Positions 18,665 to 27,934 are shown, numbered from the stretch's first letter. The stretch is DNA of 53,284 nt from CAYUVA01 sp964448115 [NCBI: uncultured bacterium] (GCA_964448115.1 CAYUVA010000034.1:1-53284), one strand, 5' to 3'. A program made the numbers and translations. The notes: generated by a model from the sequence alone, not told the origin.

Positions 18665-20380
18665 ATGAACAGGAAAAGATTATCCACGGGCATTATTTTT
18701 GCTTTTATCATCATTCTCGCTGGAGCATTTCCTGGGTGTGATAAGGATGATGATGACAATGATGGCGCCCAGTGGACTTTCATGGTCTATATGGCTGCTG
18801 ACAACAGTCTCTCTTACATGGGCGTTTTCGATATCCTGGAGATGGAGAAGGTCGGCTCCACGGACAAGGTGCACATCATAGTGCAGGCTGAGTTCGCTGC
18901 CGGGCAACCTGGAGTGCCTGCCGAGGGGACTCTTCGCGGGCGCATTACAAAAGGAAGTAGCACTACCGGCATCACATCCGATCTCCAATCTTTGGGCAAC
19001 AAAGACATGGGAGATCCGGCTACTTTGAGCGAGTTCATCAGTTGGACAGCGGATAACTACCCTGCTGAGAAGTATGCACTCATCATCTGGGATCACGGCG
19101 GTGGCTGGAAAGAGGGGAGAAAGGGCGCTTGCGAGGACCAGACGAGCGGAACCTGGATGACCCTCCCCGAGCTTAGACAGGGAATGGAGGACTCCGGGGT
19201 GCGCCTCGATCTCATCGAGTTCGATGCCTGCCTGATGGGCATGTACGAGGTCGCCTACGAGTTTGCGGGACTCGCAGATGTTATGACCTTCTCCGAAGAG
19301 GTGGAAGCCGGCGAGGGAGATCCCTATGATTCCATACTCGCTATATTGATCGATGATCCAGGCATGTCGGCAGAGGACCTGGGGAAGCACATTGTTGAGG
19401 AATTTTACAAGTTTTATCAAGGTGGTCGCTCCAGTGCCACTAAAAGCGCTGTCAGCCTTTCCTACATGGACGATCTTCACCCCAAGATACAAGATATGGG
19501 AGCTAGGCTAAGCATCGCCCTGGAAACCTACCGCTCGCAGATCGAACAGGCACAAAGAGACACCCAGGAGTATGCCTATCCATCGAATATCGATCTCGGA
19601 CACCTGGCATCATTGCTCAGGGCTTCGCCAGACTCGGGAGTAGCGAATAATGCAGCAGAGATCTATAACATGATAAATCAAGGTGAACTCATTATAGCAA
19701 ATCGAGCATATAGCGGCACTGCCGATAGCGATGTGAGTAGATCTAGCGGCTTAGCCATCTGGTTCCCGGCACCAGGAGAAGCCTCCAGAAGGGAGCTGGA
19801 GGAGTACTATAACCTGAAGATCAACCAAAGCTCTACGACTTGGCTACAATTCCTGATCGATTTTTTATCCGGCTCAACGACCGAGGATGCCGTAGGTCAA
19901 TGGCGTTGCCGAATCTATTGGGATACTGACTCGGATCTTGATCTGTATATAGGGGAGATAGATCCCTATAATCTTTATGCACCCTGGATGGGTCCATCCA
20001 CGCCCAACGGGTTGTTCAGCGCCGATTCGGTCGATTCCGGCGTCTCCCAGGAGGCATACTATGCCAACGACTATGTCCAGGCAGGAAATTATTATATCTT
20101 GGTAAACTACTACGAACACGGAAGCACAAATTATGCCAATGTTTATTTCGAGTTCTACGATGACTACTGGGGTGGTTACGAGAAGTACGGTCCGGAATAT
20201 ATGAACCTGGCGTATCCGCTTGATCCTTACGGCGATCCTTATAACGACGAGTGCAGCGACTGGTGGTATGTCGGTTATGTACAGAGATCCTCTGCTGGTC
20301 AGGCGCGTTTTATCCCCTATAATGGCGAGCCGACCGGGTTTTCTGGAACTTTAAAACGAAGACAAAAGACGGCAAACTAG
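18665..20380 (+). CDS. Clostripain-family (C11) cysteine peptidase, lipoprotein
   Basis: 571 residues. An N-terminal lipoprotein signal ends FPGC25, followed by an acidic run (DKDDDDND) that should keep the protein in the outer membrane or at the surface. The caspase-like C11 fold has catalytic His144 (WDHGGGW) and Cys189 (FDACLMG), plus the family start TFMVYMAADNSL. Clostripain-type enzymes cut after Arg or Lys. The C-terminal ~130 residues, with WDTDSDLDLYIGEIDP and AGNYYILVNYYEHGS, resemble a YfaP/DUF2135-like beta domain. The start has AAAGGAG at 18,652 and a strong promoter. It lies back to back with the M14 carboxypeptidase; endo- and exopeptidase could act on the same extracellular substrates. 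Confidence 0.92.
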   Translation: MNRKRLSTGIIFAFIIILAGAFPGCDKDDDDNDGAQWTFMVYMAADNSLSYMGVFDILEMEKVGSTDKVHIIVQAEFAAGQPGVPAEGTLRGRITKGSSTTGITSDLQSLGNKDMGDPATLSEFISWTADNYPAEKYALIIWDHGGGWKEGRKGACEDQTSGTWMTLPELRQGMEDSGVRLDLIEFDACLMGMYEVAYEFAGLADVMTFSEEVEAGEGDPYDSILAILIDDPGMSAEDLGKHIVEEFYKFYQGGRSSATKSAVSLSYMDDLHPKIQDMGARLSIALETYRSQIEQAQRDTQEYAYPSNIDLGHLASLLRASPDSGVANNAAEIYNMINQGELIIANRAYSGTADSDVSRSSGLAIWFPAPGEASRRELEEYYNLKINQSSTTWLQFLIDFLSGSTTEDAVGQWRCRIYWDTDSDLDLYIGEIDPYNLYAPWMGPSTPNGLFSADSVDSGVSQEAYYANDYVQAGNYYILVNYYEHGSTNYANVYFEFYDDYWGGYEKYGPEYMNLAYPLDPYGDPYNDECSDWWYVGYVQRSSAGQARFIPYNGEPTGFSGTLKRRQKTAN

Positions 20381-20495
20381 GCTAGCTGAAGATGCGGTTG
20401 AAATTTGGTTGTATTTTTTCTGATACCAGACTCGTCTTATATAGCGATCAAAGATACTGTTAACTTGGCAGGCATTCATGGTATGATACATCCCG

Positions 20496-21611
20496 ATGGT
20501 TGAAAACAGGGGAAAAAACAAGAAGAAAACCTTCCTGTTCACAGGCGTACCTGGATTTATAGGTAATCGTTTGCTTGAGGAGGCTGCGCCGGATGCCGAC
20601 AGGATCTACCTGCTGGTGCTTCCTGAGATGATAGGCGATGCACAGGCACTGATCCAGGAGCTTAAGCAAAAAAAGCAGCTCGAAAAGGAAAAAGTGCGGA
20701 TCATCGAGGGGGATATCACCGAGCAGGATCTCGGCCTGGACGAGATCACCAAGCGAAAGGTTAGAAATGAGGTTACCCATTTCTTTCACCTCGCTGCCTT
20801 GTATCGTCTCGATGTCGATGAGCAAAATGCCCGCAGGGTTAATATCGAGGGGACAAAGGTGATCTTGGGATTCCTGGAGAGCATCGAGCAGTTGGAGCGA
20901 TTCCTTTATGTATCTACATGCTATGTAAGTGGCACGAGATCTGGTCGCATATTGGAGGATGAACTGGACAAGGGGCAGGGATTCAAGAATTTCTACGAGG
21001 CGACCAAGTTCTTTGCTGAACTGGCTGTACGCAAAAAATTTGAACATATCCCGACTACCATAGTTCGTCCAGCAATAGTGATCGGAGACTCAAAGAGCGG
21101 ACAAACCATCAAGTATGACGGCGCCTACTATGTCATAAAGATCCTGCACAAAGGCAGGTTTTTCATATTGCCAAAGGGGAGTTCGGCAAAGATAAATGTG
21201 GTTCCAGTGGACTTCGTGGCAAGAGCAATCCGATTCCTTGCACAGCATCCGGAAACGGTAGGTATGACCTTCCACCTGGCTGATCCTAATCCACCCAGCG
21301 CGGAGCGATTCGTTAAATTGGTGGCTAGCAAGTTGAAATCTAAGGTTCCGATTATACCGGTAAAGAAGGATCTCCTTGAAAAAATCTTGCAGATAGATCC
21401 TCTAATGAAGGCGGTCGGTTTCTCCACTGAGCTTGCCGGATACTTTTTATGCGATGCCGAGTATGATACGACTAATGCCCAGAAATACCTTAATCCAGCG
21501 CGGTTGGGATGTCCACCCCTGGAGTCTTATATCGATGCTATAATCGAGTTTTACAAGGCAAACCCACGCCTTAGAATAAAGGAGTATAAGAAACTTGAGA
21601 AAAGTGCTTGA
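20496..21611 (+). CDS. Extended SDR (NAD-dependent epimerase/reductase-like)
   Basis: A 371-residue cytoplasmic protein of the extended short-chain dehydrogenase/reductase group. It has the nucleotide-binding TGVPGFIG (residues 16-23), the HLAALYRLDV segment and the catalytic YxxxK pair Tyr167/Lys171 (YEATK) with a Ser upstream (YVSTCYVSG). The NAD_binding_4 flavour (fatty acyl-CoA reductase or thioester reductase type) fits best, but no acyl-carrier partner is present and the substrate is unknown. It lies alone between two exported-protein genes. Its stop codon is overlapped by the promoter of the next gene. Confidence 0.8.
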   Translation: MVENRGKNKKKTFLFTGVPGFIGNRLLEEAAPDADRIYLLVLPEMIGDAQALIQELKQKKQLEKEKVRIIEGDITEQDLGLDEITKRKVRNEVTHFFHLAALYRLDVDEQNARRVNIEGTKVILGFLESIEQLERFLYVSTCYVSGTRSGRILEDELDKGQGFKNFYEATKFFAELAVRKKFEHIPTTIVRPAIVIGDSKSGQTIKYDGAYYVIKILHKGRFFILPKGSSAKINVVPVDFVARAIRFLAQHPETVGMTFHLADPNPPSAERFVKLVASKLKSKVPIIPVKKDLLEKILQIDPLMKAVGFSTELAGYFLCDAEYDTTNAQKYLNPARLGCPPLESYIDAIIEFYKANPRLRIKEYKKLEKSA

Positions 21612-21636
21612 CAAGAACACGATACTGAATTATATT
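21608..21636 (+). promoter_or_regulatory. Strong sigma-70 promoter for the 21.7 kb secreted protein
   Basis: A perfect TTGACA (21608-21613), a 17-base spacer and TATATT (21631-21636). Its first bases overlap the stop codon of the SDR gene. Confidence 0.65.
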
Positions 21637-21702
21637 TGTATCGTTGTCTTAGATTGGTCGATTATGAATAAACCGAAATATTAAGCTTTAGGGAGGTTTT
21701 AA

Positions 21703-23202
21703 ATGATGGACAAAAAGGGGTTATCCAAGCTAACAAAGGTGGCTACGGGACTCATGCTACTTGCTCTGGTCGCATTCTTCATGGTTTCTACCCAGACTTT
21801 CGCCGAAAAGGGAAAGCTCAAGGTGATGAATACCAGTGAGGATCAGGCGATAAGCGCAAAGGTATTCAACTACCTGAAGGGACTCTTCGCCCCCACTACC
21901 ATGAAGAGGGATCTGGTAGCAAAAAGACCACACAATATGGTACTCAAGGCGCTTAGCGAAAAGAACCTTGAGGGTGTCAAGAGAACTAAAAACATCATCA
22001 ATGAGAGCAGCTTTGGCATCACCAGCAAAACTGCCAATCACGGCGGCGCTGCCTATTCATGGACCAAGTCATACTTGGCTTCGGATCTTACTTTGACCAA
22101 GGCAACCGAGGTGGACATATCATCGCCCAAGTATCCCTGCACCCCGATAGAGCCGGATCCGGTAGATGACGAGGAAGATGTTACTTACAAGAACCTCACT
22201 CTCTATTGGAGCTGCGCGGTTACAGAGCCGGTTGTATATTCGGTGTATCTTGATACCAACGAGACCCCAGAAACCCTTTTGGCAGAGGATCTGCACGAGC
22301 CATTCTACGGTCCCATCGAACTTGAACCGGATACCGACTACTACTGGCAGGTTGTCAGCACCACCGAGTCGCTCGATGAGGCTGAGAGCGAGATCTGGCA
22401 CTTCAAGACCATGGCTCGTCAAGACCCGCCCTTCATCAACCTGGCAGGATACTACATGACTCATGTAACACAGGCTGAAGGGGGCACGCTGAACCTGATC
22501 GCATGGGTAACCGATGAAAACAATGATGTGGATTATGTGGAGTTGATGTATCAGGGCGCTCCGCTAGATCCCAGGATGTACCTGGTGGATGATGGTGCCC
22601 ATGGCGACTTCGATCCCGGAGATAACATCTATGGCATGGAGATACCAGTTGGACCAGGCATACCGAGTGGATTAGAAGTGCTGCTTATGCTCCAGGCTTA
22701 CGATCAATTTGGACATATTACCGCGCTGTGGCCATTCCTCGAGGTCTGGGAACCGGCAACATCAAAGGCTGGATGCGAGAGATACGCTTCCTATATGAAC
22801 GCTGAGATAGCCATCAAGCACGAGTTCGATTTCAAGCGCCTGATGGATGAGGCGATCTCTGGCAAGGCAGCAACCGATGCTCCAAAGATCCTCCTTGCCG
22901 GCTACATGACCACAACCCTTTATACCGATATCGGCGGCAATATCACCCTGCTGGCAGCGGTCATTGATCCCCAGGGGGATACCAGCAGCGTGGAACTATA
23001 CTTCGACCACATGCCGACTGGTATTGCCCTCCTTGACAATGGCACACAGGGGGACTTCGGTCCTGGTGATAATGTCTATGGCTGGCAGTTCTTCCTGCCT
23101 GGTAACACATTCACCGAGTTCACCAGGATTCTACTGGAGATAAAAGCGATAGATAACCAAGGCAACGAAAGCACCATCTGGCCTTATTTCAAGGTTTACT
23201 AG
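21703..23202 (+). CDS. Secreted protein with Fn3-like domain and two shared WPY/WPF modules
   Basis: 499 residues with a clear signal peptide (LLALVAFFMVSTQTFA). An N-terminal basic region is followed by a fibronectin-III-like domain (about 145-240; LTLYWSCAV...PDTDYYWQVVST). Then come two copies of the module that ends the M14 peptidase: residues ~244-351 (AGYYMT...DDGAHGDFDPGDNIYG...WPFLEV) and ~395-499 (AGYMTT...DNGTQGDFGPGDNVYG...WPYFKVY). The acidic D[DN]G..GDF.PGDN.YG loop looks like a calcium-binding turn. No enzymatic motif is seen. GGGAGG at 21,691 supports the start; a second ATG follows directly. The gene has its own promoter and terminator, so it is a stand-alone, possibly abundant surface protein. 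Confidence 0.8.
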   Translation: MMDKKGLSKLTKVATGLMLLALVAFFMVSTQTFAEKGKLKVMNTSEDQAISAKVFNYLKGLFAPTTMKRDLVAKRPHNMVLKALSEKNLEGVKRTKNIINESSFGITSKTANHGGAAYSWTKSYLASDLTLTKATEVDISSPKYPCTPIEPDPVDDEEDVTYKNLTLYWSCAVTEPVVYSVYLDTNETPETLLAEDLHEPFYGPIELEPDTDYYWQVVSTTESLDEAESEIWHFKTMARQDPPFINLAGYYMTHVTQAEGGTLNLIAWVTDENNDVDYVELMYQGAPLDPRMYLVDDGAHGDFDPGDNIYGMEIPVGPGIPSGLEVLLMLQAYDQFGHITALWPFLEVWEPATSKAGCERYASYMNAEIAIKHEFDFKRLMDEAISGKAATDAPKILLAGYMTTTLYTDIGGNITLLAAVIDPQGDTSSVELYFDHMPTGIALLDNGTQGDFGPGDNVYGWQFFLPGNTFTEFTRILLEIKAIDNQGNESTIWPYFKVY

Positions 23203-23234
23203 GGTATCTAGTTACCGTAGATTGAACACTATCA

Positions 23235-23271
23235 GGGATCGGGTAAGGTACCACTTGCTCGATCCCTTTTT
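23235..23271 (+). terminator. Rho-independent terminator
   Basis: GGGATCG (23235-23241) pairs with CGATCCC (23260-23266). The stem continues inward through GTAAG/CTTGC after a single-base mismatch, and TTTTTG follows. Confidence 0.9.
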
Positions 23272-23333
23272 GTTTGATGTATTTTAGGATCGGAGCTAGG
23301 TTAAAATAATACTTACGAATGCGATGATAAACC

Positions 23334-25724
23334 ATGCAAGACTTCAGTCTTAATCTCGTCGAGTTCGATGCCATAAAAGGGATTCTATCCTCTTACTGCG
23401 CTTCCAGCTTAGGAAGGGGGCATGTTGACCAACTAGCTCCGTTGGCAAATATCTCTTCGATCGTCCACTTGCATCGCTGTGCTCAGGAGATGATCTACCT
23501 GCATCAAGATGGCAATGAACCGCCAATGCAGGGATTAAAGGATCTTAATGGAATACTGGATAGAGCATCTATCGAGGGTGCAGCACTCGATGCCGAGGAT
23601 TTTTCGGATCTCGAGAGCATGGTACTTGCAGGTCGCCGGCTGCGGAAGTTCATCCTCTCCCAGCAAAGGGAGCTGCCATTACTCACTGAAAGGGTGATGC
23701 CCGTTCAGGGGTTTAGTCATATTCTGCAAGAAATAAATCGTATCTTTGATGAACAATATAGAGTCAAAGATAATGCCAGTCCCCAGTTATCCAGGATAAG
23801 AAGACGCATCGAGAGCATCCAGGGCAAGATACAGGATATCCTTAATCGCTATCTCAAGGACTCCCGATATGCAAGCATGATCCAGGATGCCTTTATAACT
23901 ACCAGGGATGGTCGCTATTGCCTGCCGGTCGATTCGAGCTTCAAGGGGAGGATAAAGGGCATCGTGCACCAGGTATCCGCAAGCGGCGCTACTACCTTCA
24001 TCGAGCCGGAGGATATCGTGCCCTTGGGCAATGAGTTGACCGAGCTTGCCGAGGCGGAGGCTGATGAGATACACCGCATCATGGTCTCTTTGACCGATAA
24101 GGTCAGGGAAAACATTGATGATCTTAAAATTTTACAGCAAGCCTGCGCATGGCTCGACTTCAACAATGCCAAAGCGCGCTTTGCCAACGATTATATGATG
24201 AGCATCCCAAAGATGCAGGGATCGCCCGTAGTCGAGCTTAAAGGAGCACGCCATCCTTTACTGATAAAGACCAAAGGTTTCGGCGAGGTTGTGCCGATCA
24301 ATGTCATTCTGGGCAGGGCTTATCGATGCCTGGTGATAACCGGACCCAACACCGGCGGTAAAACAGTGGCGCTCAAGACGGTCGGCTTGCTCTGCACAAT
24401 GGCGCAAGCCGGGCTACCCATCCCAGCATCTCCGGATAGCACCCTGGGCATCTATGGCCATATCTTAGCCGATATCGGCGAAGAGCAGGATATCGTCCAA
24501 TCGCTGAGCACCTTCAGCAGCCATATCGAGCGCATTCGTGAGATAACCCGCAAGGCAAAGCCCGGTGCGCTTATCCTATTGGATGAGCTTGGCGCCGGCA
24601 CCGATCCCGCCGAGGGATCAGCGCTGGGGATCGCCATATTGCGTTACCTGCTTGCCAAGGGGGCGCACATAATAGCCACCACTCATCACGACTCACTAAA
24701 GGCGTTCGCTTATGCGGATGAAGACGCGGAGAACGCCAGCGTCGAGTTCGATCCCAAGACCCTGGAGCCTAAGTACAGGCTAAATATAGGTGTGCCGGGC
24801 AGGAGCAACGCCTTTATTATCGCCGAACGTCTCAGGATGCCATCTCAGATAATCCAGGATGCGAGGAGCCTAAAACAGATAGGCTCCACGGTTACCCAAG
24901 ACCTGGTCGATAAGCTGCAAGAGGACGCCCAGGAGCTGGAGAGGAAGGTCGCTGAGTATCGACAACGCCTGAAGGAACAGGAAAACGCGCAGCAGGAATT
25001 GAAGGAAAGCCTTGAGCAAGCTCGCATCGAGGCGGAGAGCATAATAAACAAAGCTAACCAAGAGGCTGCATCCATCATCGCCGATGCGATCGCCGAGTAC
25101 AAAAAAGCTCTAAAACAAGCATCACAGACTACATCCAGGCAACTGGAGCTAAAGATGCAAAGGCTCAAAGCGAAACACGAGGAAACCGCATCCGAGGCTA
25201 GCATGGCGAATACCCCAGCAGAAGTCCCCCAATATACAGATAGCCTCAAAGCGGGCGACTTCGCTGCCCTGAGGGGAAGCTCACAACCGGTTAAGATAGT
25301 AGAGCTTGACTATAAACAAGGCTATGCTGTGGTTTTAGCCGGGAGCTTGAAGATGAAGGTCCCTTATGAGCGCCTGGAGGCGCTGGATACAGGCAAAGCC
25401 GATGATGCGGAACAGCCTGATGCATCAAGAGATTATGAGCACGAGGGGGTGAGCCTGGATAGCGATGGTTTTTTGGAGCAATCAGGTACCAAGCTCAATA
25501 TCATCGGCAGGCGAGTCGATGAGGCGATCCAACTGATCGATAGATTTCTCGATCAAGCGCTGCTCGAAGGCTATGAGAAGGTGCATATCATCCACGGCTT
25601 GGGCGCCGGCAAGCTGATGCGGGGCATACATGAGCATCTTGCCGGTCAGCCTTTTATCAAGCGTTTCTATCAAGATACCGATGTTCCCGGCGGCGGTGGG
25701 GTTACCATCGTGGTTTTGAAGTAA
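23334..25724 (+). CDS. mutS2: MutS2-family ATPase/endonuclease
   Basis: 796 residues. A lever and clamp region comes first, then the ABC-type ATPase with Walker A TGPNTGGKT (about 336-344), LILLDELGAGTDP (Walker B/signature) and TTHHDSLKAFA. A long charged coiled coil (about 515-620) leads to a C-terminal Smr domain (about 720-796). MutS2 suppresses recombination and, in several bacteria, rescues collided ribosomes; it lacks the mismatch-recognition domain of MutS1. In the Smr domain the HGLGAG motif is intact, but the usual LDLR reads LNII, so nuclease activity is uncertain. A 29-base gap separates it from queD. Confidence 0.95.
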   Translation: MQDFSLNLVEFDAIKGILSSYCASSLGRGHVDQLAPLANISSIVHLHRCAQEMIYLHQDGNEPPMQGLKDLNGILDRASIEGAALDAEDFSDLESMVLAGRRLRKFILSQQRELPLLTERVMPVQGFSHILQEINRIFDEQYRVKDNASPQLSRIRRRIESIQGKIQDILNRYLKDSRYASMIQDAFITTRDGRYCLPVDSSFKGRIKGIVHQVSASGATTFIEPEDIVPLGNELTELAEAEADEIHRIMVSLTDKVRENIDDLKILQQACAWLDFNNAKARFANDYMMSIPKMQGSPVVELKGARHPLLIKTKGFGEVVPINVILGRAYRCLVITGPNTGGKTVALKTVGLLCTMAQAGLPIPASPDSTLGIYGHILADIGEEQDIVQSLSTFSSHIERIREITRKAKPGALILLDELGAGTDPAEGSALGIAILRYLLAKGAHIIATTHHDSLKAFAYADEDAENASVEFDPKTLEPKYRLNIGVPGRSNAFIIAERLRMPSQIIQDARSLKQIGSTVTQDLVDKLQEDAQELERKVAEYRQRLKEQENAQQELKESLEQARIEAESIINKANQEAASIIADAIAEYKKALKQASQTTSRQLELKMQRLKAKHEETASEASMANTPAEVPQYTDSLKAGDFAALRGSSQPVKIVELDYKQGYAVVLAGSLKMKVPYERLEALDTGKADDAEQPDASRDYEHEGVSLDSDGFLEQSGTKLNIIGRRVDEAIQLIDRFLDQALLEGYEKVHIIHGLGAGKLMRGIHEHLAGQPFIKRFYQDTDVPGGGGVTIVVLK

Positions 25725-25753
25725 CCATTATCTAGCACTATAATAAAAAGATC

Positions 25754-26131
25754 GTGTACAAGGTTTCGATAAAGACTGGCTTCTCGGCAGCGCACAGACT
25801 TCGAGGTTATAAGGGTAAATGCGAGAATATTCACGGACATAACTGGATCGTGGAGGTAACCGTTGCCTCGCAGGTGCTCGATGAACTCGGAATGGTGGTC
25901 GATTTCAAGGAGTTAAAGACCATGGCTGAATCGGTTATCAATCAACTCGACCACCGTGAAATGAATGAATTGCAGTATTTTATTCAAAACAATCCGAGTG
26001 CAGAGAATATCGCCCGTTACATATACGATAGCCTTGAAGCAGAGATACAAGACAGGCTGTCATGCAAACTTGTCGAGGTGAGCGTCTGGGAGAACGAGCA
26101 TAGTAAAGCCACATACAGCAGGGAGGCTTGA
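25754..26131 (+). CDS. queD: 6-carboxy-5,6,7,8-tetrahydropterin synthase
   Basis: A 125-residue QueD/PTPS-fold enzyme that makes 6-carboxytetrahydropterin from dihydroneopterin triphosphate, the second step to queuosine. The zinc-binding histidines are present (FSAAHRL and IHGHNW), as are the catalytic Cys in KCENIHGHN and the late VWENEHSKATY segment. It starts with GTG. It opens the queD-queE-queC run; the gap to queE is 4 bases. Confidence 0.95.
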   Translation: MYKVSIKTGFSAAHRLRGYKGKCENIHGHNWIVEVTVASQVLDELGMVVDFKELKTMAESVINQLDHREMNELQYFIQNNPSAENIARYIYDSLEAEIQDRLSCKLVEVSVWENEHSKATYSREA

Positions 26132-26135
26132 GATA

Positions 26136-26783
26136 TTGGCAGAGGACATGCTGACCGTTAATGAGATATTCTACAGCATCCAGGGCGAGGGATCATACAA
26201 TGGCTACCCGTGCATCTTCATCAGGCTGACCGGCTGCAACCTGCATTGTAGCTACTGCGATACACATTATGCCAGAGAGGGCGGGGATGAACTCGCCATC
26301 AGCGAGATCTTGAAACGCATCAAGGGATATCCCTGTCGCCTAGTGGAAGTTACCGGCGGGGAGCCGATGATCCAACCACAAACTCCCACCTTGCTCAAGG
26401 CGCTCAACGATGCTGGATACAAGCTTCTCCTGGAGACCAACGGCAGCATATCACTGGAGAGCGTCCCCAACCAGGTCATCAAGGTGGTGGATCTCAAGTG
26501 CCCCTGGAGCGGGATGAATGGGCATATAAACTGGGATGTCCTGGGGCAGATGAGCGCCCACGATGTTATCAAGTTCGTGGTCTGCAACTGGGGAGACTTC
26601 GAGTGGGCATGTAATGTGATGAAAAAGCATCGATTAAACCGGCGATTCCAGGTGTACTTCTCGCCTGCCGACGGATACCTCGAACCCAAGCAGTTGGCGC
26701 AGTGGCTGCTTGAGCATGGCGAGGATGTGCCGATGCAGCTTCAAATTCACAAGATAATCTGGGGATCCCAAAGGGGGCGATAG
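26136..26783 (+). CDS. queE: 7-carboxy-7-deazaguanine synthase (radical SAM)
   Basis: 215 residues. The radical SAM cluster motif is C34-x3-C38-x2-C41 (CNLHCSYC), preceded by the typical EIFYSIQGEGSYNGYPCIFI start. The GGEP motif (VTGGEPM) binds SAM. QueE converts carboxytetrahydropterin to 7-carboxy-7-deazaguanine. It starts with TTG and is followed one base later by queC, so the three genes are almost certainly one transcript with coupled translation. Confidence 0.95.
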   Translation: MAEDMLTVNEIFYSIQGEGSYNGYPCIFIRLTGCNLHCSYCDTHYAREGGDELAISEILKRIKGYPCRLVEVTGGEPMIQPQTPTLLKALNDAGYKLLLETNGSISLESVPNQVIKVVDLKCPWSGMNGHINWDVLGQMSAHDVIKFVVCNWGDFEWACNVMKKHRLNRRFQVYFSPADGYLEPKQLAQWLLEHGEDVPMQLQIHKIIWGSQRGR

Positions 26784-26784
26784 T

Positions 26785-27528
26785 TTGGCAAAGGATAAGC
26801 CGAAAGCCCTGGTGCTGCTCAGCGGCGGTATGGATAGCGCGGTTACGGCTGCCTATGCGATCGACAGGGGATACGAGGTATATGCTCTCACCTTTGACTA
26901 TCAACAGCGCCACCGCATCGAGATCGAGTATGCGAAGCGGATAGCACAATCACTCGGCGTGGCAAGGCATATCGTTTTCGAGCTTGATCTAAGGCAGATA
27001 GGCGGCTCCGCTCTGACCTGTGATGAAATCCCAGTATCAAGGGGCAGCGATGATGGACCGCTCGCTCACGCTCACGGCTCGGATTCGGAAAACCAGAGCC
27101 ACGACCATGAAAATATAAATATCCCCATAACTTATGTGCCGGCGCGCAACACCATCTTCTTATCGATAGCTCTGGGATTTGCTGAAGTGCTAGAATGCGA
27201 TGCAGTATTCATCGGTGCCAACGCCATCGACTACTCCGGCTACCCGGACTGTCGCCCGGAATACATAAGGCGCTTCCAAAGCCTGGCTGATATTGCCACC
27301 AAGGCGACTGCTCAGGATGCAAAGAAAATCAAGATAGAGGCACCCTTGCTGAATCTAAGCAAAGCACAGATCATCGGTTTGGGCATAAGCCTGGGAATAG
27401 ATTTTGCAAAGACATGGAGTTGCTATGATCCTTTAAAAGATGGCACCCCATGCGGCAAATGCGATGCCTGCCTTCTAAGGGAGCGCGGATTTAATGAATA
27501 TCAACGACAATTGGCAGAAAGGAAATAA
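26785..27528 (+). CDS. queC: 7-cyano-7-deazaguanine (preQ0) synthase
   Basis: 247 residues. The ATP-pyrophosphatase loop SGGMDSA near the N-terminus and the C-terminal zinc site (CYDPLKDGTPCGKCDACLLR) are intact. QueC forms the nitrile of preQ0 from carboxydeazaguanine, ammonia and ATP. An insert at about residues 89-112, just before ITYVPARN, is rich in His, Asp and Ser (AHAHGSDSENQSHDHE). Most family members have a shorter loop there; it could bind metal. The start codon is TTG. Confidence 0.95.
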   Translation: MAKDKPKALVLLSGGMDSAVTAAYAIDRGYEVYALTFDYQQRHRIEIEYAKRIAQSLGVARHIVFELDLRQIGGSALTCDEIPVSRGSDDGPLAHAHGSDSENQSHDHENINIPITYVPARNTIFLSIALGFAEVLECDAVFIGANAIDYSGYPDCRPEYIRRFQSLADIATKATAQDAKKIKIEAPLLNLSKAQIIGLGISLGIDFAKTWSCYDPLKDGTPCGKCDACLLRERGFNEYQRQLAERK

Positions 27529-27531
27529 ACC

Positions 27532-27879
27532 ATGCCTAATAAAGAGTCAGACAAGCGCAGCCTGCAACCGGCGATCATCGAAGACCTGGCTGCTATGGTC
27601 GATTACTCTGCCGGCTCCATTGTGAGTCGTATCCTGATGAAAAACAGTGCTGGGTCTGTAACGCTGTTTTCCTTTGATGCCGGGCAGGAGCTTAGCGAGC
27701 ACGCCGCGCCCTTTGATGCGCTGGTTCAGATACTTGAAGGCAAGGGAGATATCATCATCGACAAGAAAAAGCACATCCTGCAAGCAGGCGAGATCATCCT
27801 CATGCCAGCCAATATACCTCACGCGGTCAAAGCGCCGCAGCGCTTCAAAATGCTTCTTGTGATGTTAAAGGGAGAATAG
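27532..27879 (+). CDS. Small cupin-domain protein
   Basis: 115 residues forming one beta-barrel cupin. The two motifs are recognisable: LSEHAAPFDALVQILEG and GEIILMPANIPHAVKA, with the His, Glu and second His that usually bind a metal. It starts three bases after queC with AAAGGAA as its site, so it is probably co-transcribed. Small cupins of this kind are frequent in metabolic operons as stabilisers or minor enzymes. A role in queuosine synthesis is not established. Confidence 0.88.
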   Translation: MPNKESDKRSLQPAIIEDLAAMVDYSAGSIVSRILMKNSAGSVTLFSFDAGQELSEHAAPFDALVQILEGKGDIIIDKKKHILQAGEIILMPANIPHAVKAPQRFKMLLVMLKGE

Positions 27880-27934
27880 ACTCAAGATAGATTGAACTAT
27901 CTCAAACTGGATAGGGAGAACGTATCATCACATC

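Noticed and set aside
20460-21047. 195-codon minus-strand ORF inside the SDR gene
   Set aside because: It overlaps the SDR catalytic domain antisense; no recognisable family features.
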